In this document: positions 22,601 to 32,036 of the stretch, piece after piece
How positions within the stretch are numbered: the first letter of the stretch is position 1
Layout of the letters: every line of letters begins with the position of its first letter
DNA from: Haematococcus lacustris
Lineage: Eukaryota; Chlorophyta; Chlorophyceae; Chlamydomonadales; Haematococcaceae
Length of the DNA stretch: 64,000 nucleotides
Reading direction: 5' to 3'
NCBI GenBank assembly: GCA_030144725.1
Contig: JASKMD010000010.1
Coordinates: 1,866,347-1,930,346, forward strand
The notes under the pieces: model-generated
The model's input: the letters and a program-made list of their open reading frames with translations, nothing else
What the model was told of the DNA's origin: nothing
The model's database searches: none
Program-made: the position numbers and the translations under genes

Positions 22601-25600
22601 TCTCGACCTCAGCCAGCGGCCACGTCGCTATGCTCCGTGTCCGCTGGCTTCGGTCTCGAGCTGCCCCGCGCCAGGGCCTCGACCTCGCCTTTTACAACCG
22701 CATAAAACGACCCGCGACACCATTATCTACTACGTTAACTCCTTGAACCGCGCAGACCACGCAGCCCGCAATCCCACCTTCCCAGACGAAACTGGCCTTG
22801 TCAGCCCAATGCGCCCACCAAGCCCATCCCCTTCCAGCCCAGCCTCTTCGGCTCCGTCCACCCCGCAGCCAGTGGACAGCCTTAGCCCAGACGATCCTAT
22901 TCTCATTGACCAAGAGCCAGCACCTTCCAGCATCCGCAGAGGCCACAAGACCGCAATGACTGAGGCTAAGCAGAAGGAGTTGCAAGCGAAGTACCCATGG
23001 TGCAGGTTCAGTGGCGGATGCAACGAGAAAGGCACCCCCCAAGCCCACTGCTCCACTTGCTTGGAGCACAAGCCCAACTCATCCCTATTCGCAAAGGCGA
23101 GTGGTGGTGGTGGGGCTGTGACGTGCGAGGCGGAGCTCGCCCAACACGCCAAGAGCAAGGCCCACTCAGAAGCCATTGGCATGGCACAGCGTGCTGGGGG
23201 GGGTGCCGGCTCCATCAAAGCAGCTGTGAAGGCTGCAACAACAAAAGTGGTCCAAGGCACCTACCGCCGCATGGTGCTGGCAGCCCTCTTGTGGGGCCAT
23301 TCAGCCATGTCCTTTGCAGCCCACCTCCAGTTTGCCACTCACAGTGGGGCACCAGCTATGCCGCATGACTTCAGTGCCACCCGTTACTTCAATGCCGCCC
23401 TTTATTCTATCAGCCAAACCCCTCCTCACTCAACAGCTAGCAGCTGTACGAGCCAGCCCCTATTTCAGCTTGTTAGCTGACAGCAGCACGGACGTGGGAA
23501 CTGAGGACCACTTGCTCCTCTACGTGCGCTATCTGGAGCCGTCCTCCTTTATCTACCACACCTCTTTCTTATGCGCTGTCAAAGTGGTGGGGGCCACATC
23601 CCATGTGCACTTCCCATTGATGATGCAGTTAGCTCAGGTCATGCTCCTCGTGCCATTGCAAACTGCAGTGGTTGAGAGAGGCTTTAGCATCCACCGCATC
23701 ATCAATCACCGGCTCACAAACCGGTTGAAGCTGGCCACTGTTGACTCTCTCATGCGCATCAGGCTCATTGGGCCCAGCAAGCATAGCTACCAAAAGGTAG
23801 AGGCTTTGATTGCACATGCAGCGAGTGCTATGGATGAGATCTTGAAGTTGAAGGCAGCGGGGAAGCCTGAGGGCATCCTAGCAGCTCTATCTGAAGCGGC
23901 ACTACCACTTGAAGTTGAGCAACCTAATGTGCCACTAGACCTAGAAGATATGGAGGAGGTAGAATCTCTATGGGGGGAAGAGAGCGAGCAGGAAGAGTGC
24001 GATCATGAGTCAAGTGATGAAGTGGATCAGGCCTTGTTTGGCACGGAGGCAGGTGGTGTCTCAGAGGACACCTTTGAAGCCTCCTTGTTAGCTGCTGTAA
24101 GCTAACATGCTGCTGTAAGCTAACATGCCGGCCGCCGTAGAGGTTGGGGTATGAACAGTGTATAGGGTCCCCGTAGTTTACCCTAACATCAGTTAAGGGC
24201 GCCCTTAGACCAGGTATCACCAACTGTCGAACCCTGGTGGTGTAGCAGGGTCAGGGTGCTAAGGGTGAGGGCGGATGGTGCGTGGTGAGGGTCAGGGTGC
24301 TAAGGGTGAGGGCGGAGGGCGGTGGTAGCCAGGTGGCAGCTGGGGTGTGGTGGAGGTGTGGGTGGTGGCTGCAGGGTCAGGGTGCTAAGGGTGAGGGCGG
24401 ATGGTGAGTGCAAGGCTGCTGTGGCGGCTTCAAGTTGGTGGCATCGAGGCTCAGCCCAGCCACAGCATCGGAGTTTAGTGCAGCTGCCCAACTATTTGCA
24501 TAGCTCTAAAACCCAGGCCAATGTGACAGCCAAGCCTAAGCCACCCCATCACTGGCTTGGCATGCACACAAGCGCAGGGGACACTGACCATCAGGGCCAC
24601 CTCGCAGGTGGCATCGACAACCCCCCACGAGCGTGCATGGAGCAGCTACAAGTTTGTTTACAACACCTGTCGCAACCGGCTGACAGCCAGCAAAGCAGAG
24701 ATGCTCACGCAGACGTGCTGAAACTCCCGCTTGTTGATGCGTGCTGTAAAGGGTGCAGCGAGCAAGGCGCAGGCAGTCAATGAAGATGCCCTCGAGGTTG
24801 TAGTGGAAGCTGATCTGGCTAAGGAAGCATATTAGACATGACCGTGCCATTTGCGGCATTCGTGGCGTGAGAGCCAAAAATACAAAAGTAGAAGGTATTC
24901 AACTCGTGATCTCCCGCAGCCCGAGGATACACATGAATAATAGTTATAAAAATACTGACAAAACATTCAAAATGGGCTATCATTCTTGGTAATACTGCAC
25001 AGGTAACATGTTGAGTGCTCGATAGGGTGGTTGTGCTGTACTATAAGCAACCTGTGTGTTTGCTCTAGAAGACGGGACAGCTGTCACAGCTAGACATTTG
25101 AGCATGTCATTGCTGGTTTATGCCGCTATGCCATCATGCCTGGTTTTGTATGCATGCGTTCTCCTAACCTCCAGGTGGGGCCGGATAACACAGACCCAGT
25201 TGACGCCTAAGAAATGCACGCAAGCTGTGGTCACTAGTTATCACATCCTGCTGATTAAGGAGGGTTATGCCCATCACCACATGCAGTATCATGTACATGG
25301 CATTTGTCCACCTACCTTCAGCCTGGCATGTGATGCCCAGCCCCTCCTCCTGTCGCCCCAGCACTGCACACAGCGCCTGGGCCAAGTGGGCATAAGCGTT
25401 CACAGCTGCTGGATCCGCTGTACCAGGAGTGCTGCAACCTTGAGTGTGGCAACCTGTGCTGCTCCCATTGTCCCTGCCCCTGCCCCTGCCCCGTCCTCTG
25501 TTGCTGCTGCATCTGCCACTGTTACGGCCCAGGCCTGGACTGTCCTCTGCAGTGCTGCTGTTCAATGGGCTGGGCTTACGGGGCAGAGCCCCAGGCCAGC

Positions 25601-26927
25601 CTGTCACCACCGGGCTGCTGGCCAGCAGGCGAGCCAGCTGGTCAGGGCAGGAGGCGGTGACCTTGTCTTCCAGCCAAGCAAGCAGATCCTGGCCAAAACA
25701 AGTGATGTCTTCATACACGTTGAAGATGACCAGCGGTGCCAGGTGCAGCATGCAGCGCACAAACTGCACACGCTGGGCCTGTGCCTCAGGGTGGCCTGCT
25801 GCCCGCATCACCGTCACTGACGTGGTCAGCCCCAGCAGCAGCCCGGGTAGGGTGGCATGCAGCCGGTCAAGGGCTAGGTCCTTGTTCGGCTGCTGCTCCT
25901 CCACACAGTGATGGGCGAGGCTCAACACCAGGCGCAGGCTAAGCAGCAGGCAGGCGCTGCAGCGGTGGTAGCCAGGTGGCAGCTGGGTGGTGGTGGTGGT
26001 GGTGTGAGCGAGGGTGGTGGCTGCAGGGTCAGGGTGCTGAGGGTGAGGGCGGATGGGGAGTGACTGCAAGGCTGCCAGCACCAGCAGCATGGCGCGGTGC
26101 ATGCTGTCCCACACACGCAGCAGAGGGTCACCCTGCATGGGCAGCACACCAGGCATAGCTGCAGGGAGGTGAGGAGAGCAGAATGAGGTAGCCAAAGCCT
26201 GGGTAAGTGCTGGGAAGAACTCTCATGGAGCATGATTTCTGGATGTGGCTCACGGGCTGCAGAGTGGGCCCGACAACATATCACAAACTAACTGCAACTC
26301 CCTGCTGCATGGCATCATGGGGCTAAATCACTTAACATGTCTAGCACTGCACCAGGGTGACACCACCACTCTGGGCCCTGGCTGCTGATTGTGGAGCTCA
26401 CCTCCAGGCTGTTGTCATGGTCCCGCTCCAGGGCACTCACAAAGGACAGCAGCCGGCTGCCTGGCACTGACCATTGGCTTTGACTGAGCTGCTTAGCCAG
26501 GGCTGCACTGGGAGGAGGCAGCTTCAGCGCATGTGACCCTGGCCAGGACAAGAGGTGGCAAAGCTGAGCTGCTCTGACGTCATGGAGGGCCAGCACCACG
26601 TCCAGCACCTCCTGGTCTGTCAGCAGCAGCGTGAACAGCTCCCCAGCTGATATGCTGCCGGGGGCTGAGGGTGCGGGTGAAGCAGCAGCTGAAGCTGCTT
26701 TGTGGGCAGCAGGGGCAGAGGAAGAAGGCTGGGCACTTGTGGCTTGCTCGATGCCTCGATGCAGCAGGTGGCATGCTGCTTCCAGGCGTTGCACGTACGC
26801 GCCTGCAGCCTTGATCGCAGCTGTCACTAATGGTGCTGCGTGAGAAATGCAGAGAGCTTAACCTCTCACCAGGCTGCTGCCACAGAGTGTAAGCCGGGCC
26901 AACGAGCCGCAGCACCGCTTCACGCAT
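19645..26927 (-). CDS. Unrecognised helical protein of about 1,046 aa, copy 1 (seven exons)
   Basis: Exons are 26927-26870, 26835-26332, 26158-25316, 25206-25169, 24814-24601, 21509-20761 and 20379-19645. Every junction phase agrees (1,1,1,0,1,0), and the sum is 3,141 bp (1,046 codons plus stop). Good borders include AAG|GTAGGT, GAG|GTTAGG, GAG|GTGGCC and CTGCAG|GTGAGC. The protein is Leu/Ala-rich and helical. It has an Ala/Ser/Pro linker near residues 50-80, a Thr-rich stretch and an Arg/Gly run (GRGRGRGR) in exon 3. Exon 6 begins PEAWNTSQQEITSLASTTVC and continues as long amphipathic helices. No domain is recognised; a helical-repeat scaffold is a guess. Intron 5 is about 3.1 kb because it holds the hAT element. 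Intron 1 would be only 34 nt, so the first exon is the weakest part. Confidence 0.65.
22531..22727. mobile_element. Foldback MITE nested in the hAT element
   Basis: A 197-bp sequence that is almost one inverted repeat. The outer arms begin GATAATGG and end CCATTATC, and inner arms of more than 50 bp (GGCCCTGGCGCGGG against CCCCGCGCCAGGGCC) flank a short loop. It is flanked by TA on both sides (22529-22530 and 22728-22729), as for TA-targeting elements. The CG-rich arms would form a very stable hairpin. Confidence 0.75.
22738..24105 (+). pseudogene. hAT transposase remnant
   Basis: The N-terminal part is Pro/Ser-rich followed by a BED/TTF-like zinc finger (HCSTC, then a ...LAQHAKSKAH pair). 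Around 23400-23430 the frame shifts. It resumes as ASPYFSLLADSSTDVGTEDH, the first catalytic Asp region of hAT transposases. The text then jumps at about 23610 from CAVKVVG straight to the C-terminal dimerisation region (MLLVPLQTAVVERGFSIHRI, then NHRLTNRLKLATVDSLMRIR). The central catalytic domain of several hundred residues is therefore deleted. An acidic tail ends at 24105. It cannot be autonomous. Confidence 0.8.
24245..24600 (-). repeat. Partial exon-3 duplicate next to the hAT element
   Basis: Repeats of GGGTCAGGGTGCTAAGGGTGAGGGCGG (counted as a unit of about 27 bp) match part of exon 3 of the helical gene (about 25920-26060), and a shorter form sits at 53700-53790 in copy 2. This is probably a duplicated, unused exon piece in intron 5. 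Confidence 0.45.
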
Positions 26928-26936
26928 CGAATAGGA

Positions 26937-27860
26937 ATGATTATGAAACGGTCAAGAAACGGTCCTCAAACTGTACAAATGGTTTTCTGTCCCAAAGTCC
27001 ATCACCTGCTCATTGGCCAGGTGGGGGGCAGCATGGATGCCAGCTGCATGGCTGAGGTCACAGGCGCCTTGGGAGAGAGGGTCGCAAGCAGCAGCAGTAG
27101 CGCATGGCGCATTGCGGCAGCGGCAGTAGGGGAGCTCCTGGAGCAGCAGGCTGGCCCTCTCAACATCGCTGCCGTGCCAGCCGCTGCTGCTGAGGCGCTG
27201 CAAGAAGGGATGACAGGGAAGGGGTACCTGGTTCAGTACATTGAGCCATGCACCAGGTGAGCACTGCATGCGTGGAAGAGGCTGCATGCATGCTAGGCTT
27301 GGAGCCCCTGGATAGCATGGTGCTAGCACGGCATGAGCAGCACAGGGCACACACAATAGATAGCAAGTAGGTGTGGGTAGCACCGGGATACCAGTGACAC
27401 CAAACTGCAGGTCTACCTACCTCCCCTACCATCAAGTGCCACATACACGTGTAGCACCTGGCCATGATGAAGCTCAGCTGTGATTGACCTCTTGCTGCCA
27501 CTGCCGCTGCTCAGGTTTGAGCGCCAGGGAGGTGTGCCTGAGGCTGCGGTACAGCGTGCTTGGAGCAAGGCGCAGCAGCTAAAGGCAAGCGGGGAATGAA
27601 AACATGTCAATGCTCATGACCACTATCAGCGGCAACATGAGTGGCTGTATAGCCAAGCCTGAGCCGGGGTGGTGCCAGTGCAGGCTCCGTGAGTGATGAG
27701 TGAGGGTGATGTCTGCGCAGGTGCCAATGAGGGAGAAGCAGCAGGGGTCCATGCCAGCCAAGGCAGCCCAGCAAGGTCCAGGCTGCACGGCTGAGGAGGC
27801 AGTACGCATTCAGCTGGACAGCTTGCGGCAGGAAGATGCGGCCCTGGTCAACCAGCATTG
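26937..27860 (+). pseudogene. GLYAT-II, 5' half (exons 1-3), gene split by satellite DNA
   Basis: Exons are 26937-27256, 27515-27584 and 27721-27860, with the same borders as GLYAT-IV including the GC donor (CTAAAG|GCAAGC). The peptide begins MIMKRSRNGPQTVQMVFCPK and continues HHLLIGQVGGSMDASCMAEV, ending in LVNQHW. The expected fourth exon is missing here: family sequence stops at about 28225 in intron 3 and changes to a satellite array. The matching 3' half, with exon 4, is 15 kb away at 43176-43797 and is frameshifted. Confidence 0.7.
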
Positions 27861-28225
27861 GTGGGTGCTGGTGACTGGCAGCAGCCTCCTCCTCCTCCTC
27901 CACTGTGGGGTGGTCTCTGGAGCAGTCTCTACAACAGAAGGTCTCGCAGGGGGATGGCCACGGTCGCCTGCAGGTTGGCCAACTTGTGTGAGGTGGCAAC
28001 TAGTGTGAGGTGGCAACTAGTGTGAGGTGTAATGCATGCGCTTTCTCCTAGGCTTTTATGTATTGTTGTCAGTGCAGAGGAGCACAGGTCCTGCTTTACA
28101 GTAACTGCAAGGACACTAGCTTAAGAGGGACAGGTTACACTGAGTTATTCTTGTTACACTGTTTGAGTTATTTCTGCTGTACCACTACCATGCACGGCTC
28201 CACTGCTCACAGACATTTGATGGGC

Positions 28226-29545
28226 TGGCTGTGACCAGTACTAGCTGGCTGTGACCAGGAATGGCTGGCTGTGACCAGTATTGGCTGGCTGTGACCAGTA
28301 CTAGCTGGCTGTGACCAGGACTGGCTAGCTGTGACCAGTACTAGCTGGCTGGCTGTGACCAGTACTGGCTGGCCGTGACCAGTACTGGCTGGCTGCAACC
28401 AGTACTAGCTGGCTGGCTGTGACCAGTACTGGCTGGCTGCAACCAGTACTAGCTGGCTGGCTGTGACCAGTACTGGCTGGCTGTGACCAGTACTAGCTGG
28501 CTGTGACCAGGACTGGCTAGCTGTGACCAGTACTAGCTGGCTGGCTGTGACCAGTACTGGCTGGCCGTGACCAGTACTGGCTGGCTGCAACCAGTACTAG
28601 CTGGCTGGCTGTGACCAGTACTGGCTGGCTGTGACCAGTACTGGCTGGCTGCAACCAGTACTAGCTGGCTGGCTGTGACCAGGACTGGCTAGCTGTGACC
28701 AGTACTAGCTGGCTGGCTGTGACCAGTACTAGCTGGCTGTGACCAGGANNNNNNNNNNNNNNNNNNNNNNNNNNNNNNNNNNNNNNNNNNNNNNNNNNNN
28801 NNNNNNNNNNNNNNNNNNNNNNNNNNNNNNNNNNNNNNNNNNNNNNNNNNNNNNNNNNNNNNNNNNNNNNNNNNNNNNNNNNNNNNNNNNNNNNNNNNNN
28901 NNNNNNNNNNNNNNNNNNNNNNNNNNNNNNNNNNNNNNNNNNNNNNNNNNNNNNNNNNNNNNNNNNNNNNNNNNNNNNNNNNNNNNNNNNNNNNNNNNNN
29001 NNNNNNNNNNNNNNNNNNNNNNNNNNNNNNNNNNNNNNNNNNNNNNNNNNNNNNNNNNNNNNNNNNNNNNNNNNNNNNNNNNNNNNNNNNNNNNNNNNNN
29101 NNNNNNNNNNNNNNNNNNNNNNNNNNNNNNNNNNNNNNNNNNNNNNNNNNNNNNNNNNNNNNNNNNNNNNNNNNNNNNNNNNNNNNNNNNNNNNNNNNNN
29201 NNNNNNNNNNNNNNNNNNNNNNNNNNNNNNNNNNNNNNNNNNNNNNNNAGTACTGGCTGGCTGTGACCAGTACTGGCTGGCTGGCTGTGACCAGTACTGG
29301 CTGGCCGTGACCAGTACTGGCTGGCTGCAACCAGTACTAGCTGGCTGGCTGTGACCAGTACTGGCTGGCTGTGACCAGTACTAGCTGGCTGTGACCAGGT
29401 ATTGGCTGGCTGTGACCAGTACTGGCTGGCTGTGACCAGTACTGGCTGGCTGTGACCAGTACTGGCTAGCTGTGACCAGTACTGGCTGGCTGGCTGTGAC
29501 CAGTACTGGCTGGCTGTGACCAGTATTGGCTGGCTGCAACCAGCA
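28226..29545. repeat. GTAC-palindrome array 1 (GGCTGGCTGTGACCAGTACT type)
   Basis: Tandem units of about 16-20 bp, mainly CTGGCTGTGACCAGTA with CTAG or CTGG joins and CTGCAACCAG variants. Almost every unit has the palindrome CCAGTACTGG or the near form CCAGTACTAG. The array is interrupted by the assembly gap. It is closely similar to array 3 (34471-35160). Confidence 0.95.
28749..29248. other. Assembly gap (500 N)
   Basis: Exactly 500 N inside array 1, so the true array length is unknown. Confidence 1.
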
Positions 29546-29704
29546 CTGGCTGGCAACCAGCACTAGCTGGCAACCAGCACTGGCTGGCAACCAGCACTAG
29601 CTGGCAACCAGCACCGGCTGGCAACCAGCGCTGGCTGGCAACCAGCACTGGCTGGCAACCAGCACCGGCTGGCAACCAGCACCGGCAGGCAACCAGCACT
29701 AGTT
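29546..29704. repeat. 17-bp CAACCAGCACTGGCTGG array
   Basis: About nine copies follow array 1 directly. The palindrome core is degraded here (CAGCAC instead of CAGTAC). The same transition occurs after array 3 at 35161-35400. Confidence 0.9.
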
Positions 29705-29845
29705 TGCAAGGGGGCAGGGGAACAGCAACAGGAGCAGCAGCAGCAGTAACAGCAGCAGGGGGGTGAGGTGGCAGCAGTAGCAGCAGCAGGGGGGGCAAGG
29801 GGACTGCGGCAGCAGGGGGGCAGCTGCAGCAGCAACGGCCGGGTG
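29705..29845. repeat. CAG / G-rich block 1
   Basis: Runs of GCAGCAGCAG alternate with GGGGGGCAGGGG. A near-identical block lies at 35401-35545, related blocks at 33823-33975 and 37408-37490, and a reverse-complement block at 40770-40872. Each GTAC array over 600 bp is bordered by one. Confidence 0.85.
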
Positions 29846-29914
29846 GGGTGGGGTGGTTGGGATGGAGTGGCACTTGCCTGGCAAGGTGAGCAGAGGGGGC
29901 ACGCTATGGTACAC

Positions 29915-30232
29915 TTTGGGTGTCAATACATGTGTTTTGCGGAGGTGTTGCGGGGGTGTTGCGGAATGTTTGGGTGTCAATACATGTGTTTTGCGGAGGT
30001 GTTGCGAGGTGTTGCGGGGTGTTTGGGTGTCAATACATGTGTTTTGCGGGGGTGTTGCGAGGTGTTGCGGGGTGTTTGGGTGTCAATACATGTGTTTTGC
30101 GGGGGTGTTGCGAGGTGTTTGAGCGTCGATACATGTGTTTTGCGGGGGTGTAGCGAGGTGTTGCGAGGTGTTTGAGCGTCAATGCATGTGTATTGCGGGG
30201 TTGTAGCGAGGTGTTGCGGGGTGTTTGGACAA
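29915..30232. repeat. 53-60-bp minisatellite (GGGTGTCAATACATGTGTTT)
   Basis: About six copies containing TCAATACATGTGTTTTGCGG and a variable GGTGTTGCGAGGTGTTGCGG tail. The last units diverge (TGAGCGTC, TGTATTGCG). Long frames in several phases are repeat artefacts. Confidence 0.9.
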
Positions 30233-30239
30233 GGAGATA

Positions 30240-30532
30240 TGTAACAAGCGTCCGCACAGATACTCGAACAAGCGTCTGTGCAGATAGCAAAACAAGCGTC
30301 TGTACAGATAGCAAAGCAAGCATCTGTACAGATAGCAAAGAAGCATCTGTACAGATAGGTCAAAGGCATCTGTACAGATAGCTCAAAGGCATCTGTACAG
30401 ATAGCTGAAAGGGGCATCTGTACAGATAGCTAAAAAAGCATCTGTACAGATAGTTATTGTCTATCTGTACAGATAGCTTTGAAGACATCTGTACAGATAG
30501 CTGCCTAGCGTATCTGTACAGATACGAAAGCG
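30240..30532. repeat. TGTACA-palindrome array (about 22-26-bp spacing)
   Basis: About ten copies of ATCTGTACAGATA spaced by short A-rich linkers (GCAAAGCA, GCTCAAAGG). The best copies are the perfect 14-bp palindrome TATCTGTACAGATA. The two leftmost units are degenerate (CCGCACAGATA, CTGTGCAGATA). Confidence 0.95.
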
Positions 30533-30599
30533 AAGAAATTCGCGGCCAAATTACGTCGCAACGGATGCACAGAGTTACGTAAGACTTGTACCGTTCGAA

Positions 30600-30991
30600 T
30601 CAACCGGGTTAGGACCCGAAGCCAGTAGCACCCCATGCAGCAGGTGTGGTTCAGTAGCTACAAACCTCCCTCTTCTTGCGAGAGGCCGCGGGATCGACAC
30701 CCGCAAGGGGCCAGAAATATTTGGCGTAATCGATATCTCTTGAGGGCAGTGCCCGCCATCGTGCGGGGTGGGAGCTGGAGTGGAGTAGGCTAATTTCCTA
30801 TGAAGCTCAGGAGGGTAGACACGTTTCCGAGCCGGGGCGTGTCGTGCTGTGAGAGCGCCCTTTAGGCATACGTCAGCCCGCGGGGGCCCCTCCCATGGTG
30901 TGAAAGACCAGAAGCGGCGCGCGGTTCCTTAGTGCACGCCCCCTGAAGCTTCGGGGGGAGTAGTCTTTCTTTTTTTTCTTTCTTTTCTTTT
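30600..30991 (+). mobile_element. tRNA-derived SINE with 14-bp target duplication
   Basis: The same 14 bp, TTGTACCGTTCGAA, lies at 30586-30599 and 30992-31005. Inside is a tRNA-like head (about 30655-30715): a box A-like GTGGTTCAGTAGC, a CCTC/GAGG anticodon-like stem, and a perfect T-arm GCGGG-ATCGACA-CCCGC that contains a box B-like GGATCGACACC. A GC-rich body follows with a hairpin (CCCCCTGAAGCTTCGGGGGG). The 3' end is a T/CT tail (about 30966-30991) directly against the second duplication. Confidence 0.8.
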
Positions 30992-31074
30992 TTGTACCGT
31001 TCGAACGGCCTTCTACTCCTCTTTCCAATGAACTATGGTTGGTCCAATCGCGACCGGTCCTTGTTTATCGTGAG

Positions 31075-31252
31075 TGCATGTCTACAGTACTGTCCATGTC
31101 TACAGTACTGTCCATGTCTACAGTACTGTCCATGTCTACAGTACTGTCCATGTCTACAGTACTGTCCATGTCTACAGTACTGTCCATGTCTACAGTACTG
31201 TCCATGTCTACAGTACTGTCCATGTCTACAGTACTGTCCATGTCTACAGGTC
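31075..31252. repeat. 18-bp array with ACAGTACTGT palindrome
   Basis: Ten nearly identical copies of CATGTCTACAGTACTGTC. Each contains the perfect 10-bp palindrome ACAGTACTGT with a GTAC centre. Eighteen is a multiple of three, so open frames are trivial. Confidence 0.97.
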
Positions 31253-31721
31253 ACCCCGGCCATTGGCCATGCCAATCCGTGACAGGCCTGCCGCTCGCAC
31301 CACGCTCTAGTGAAGGGTAGCGAAGGCTATCGCGGTAACTCACGCGCGCTAAAACTCGCGTTTTGCACTGAAGCCTTGTCCCAGTACACCGCCCGCCACC
31401 AGGTCGAAACTTGAGATAGCGCAAACAAGCAGCGACCCACCTACAAGAGCAGGGTGGCGAGGCGCTCCGTGGCGTCCGTAGCAAAGTTCGCACCATGGAG
31501 GCAGCCTCGCAGTACTGCGGAGTAGGCCATCGCAGTGCGCCATGCTACCGAGCCATGTCATTACACCACGAGACTGAGTCACGCCACGCTTAGATGAAGT
31601 TGTGCAAGTTGGGTGCATGGCACTGTTAAATTTTTGCTATTGGCTCAATCGGCTTTATCGGCTCAGTTCGTGCTATTCTGGCTCAGTTGGTGCTGTTGGT
31701 TTCAATTGAAAGTGCTTGGCC
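31253..31721. other. Unassigned single-copy-looking DNA
   Basis: No repeat and no convincing exon. It separates the 18-bp array from array 2. Confidence 0.4.
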
Positions 31722-31904
31722 TTACATTTCATCTGCCTCGTCAACCCCCACTTCAGCCAACTGATCCTCCTCCATCTCTTGCTCCCACCTCAGATGTTCT
31801 AGGATGTCAGCCCTAAGCAATGGCTTCTTCTGCGTCAACCTCTTGCCCTTCCAGCCCAAGCACTCCCGTGCATACTCCTTCAACAAATGCACATTCAAGG
31901 TCAC
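31722..31904 (-). CDS. Terminal exon fragment with SAP-like motif
   Basis: The minus-strand peptide LNVHLLKEYARECLGWKGKR continues to LRADILEHLRWEQEMEEDQL and an acidic end with a stop at 31722. The pattern helix, Gly-Trp, Lys-rich turn, Leu-x2-x-Ile-Leu helix resembles a SAP DNA-binding hairpin, but it is short. Upstream sequence is the AT-richer flank of array 2 and then the array. This is a fragment or a last exon whose intron carries array 2. Confidence 0.35.
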   Translation of the reverse strand: MTLNVHLLKEYARECLGWKGKRLTQKKPLLRADILEHLRWEQEMEEDQLAEVGVDEADEM

Positions 31905-32036
31905 TCGCAGAAAAGTTCATGAGAAAAGTTGAATTTTTTGACAAAGTGGCTTGATAGATTGTATTTTTTAGCGGTTCTAAGAATGGGGGTGTAAACCTAA
32001 AATCGAGGAAAAATCGGGCTGAGGAGATACGAGAAA

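Larger units (their letters stand above)
21993..24236 (+). mobile_element. hAT DNA transposon, 2.24 kb, internally deleted
   Basis: The ends are CAGGGTTCGAC on the left and its complement GTCGAACCCTG on the right. An 8-bp target duplication GTGGTGTA lies at 21985-21992 and 24237-24244. The matching locus in the right duplication copy has one GTGGTGTA (53735-53742), so the empty site is present in the same window. Subterminal DNA is rich in GTACGGGGCCC-type motifs. It lies in intron 5 of the minus-strand helical gene. Confidence 0.9.
16548..28225. repeat. Large segmental duplication, left copy
   Basis: Matches 43176-57548 in the same order and orientation at very high identity: GLYAT last exon, spacer, gag-like fragment, helical gene, then the GLYAT 5' half. 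The left copy contains the hAT element at 21993-24236, absent on the right. The right copy contains insertions at 44682-45166 and 45991-50735, absent here. Confidence 0.85.

Noticed and set aside
30240..30532. CRISPR-like array
   Set aside because: Repeats are 13-14-bp palindromes with short A-rich linkers of similar sequence, in a eukaryotic genome with no cas genes.
31380..31400. CAGTACACCGCCCGCCACC resembles the end of small-subunit rRNA
   Set aside because: The match is short and the neighbouring conserved rRNA sequence is absent.
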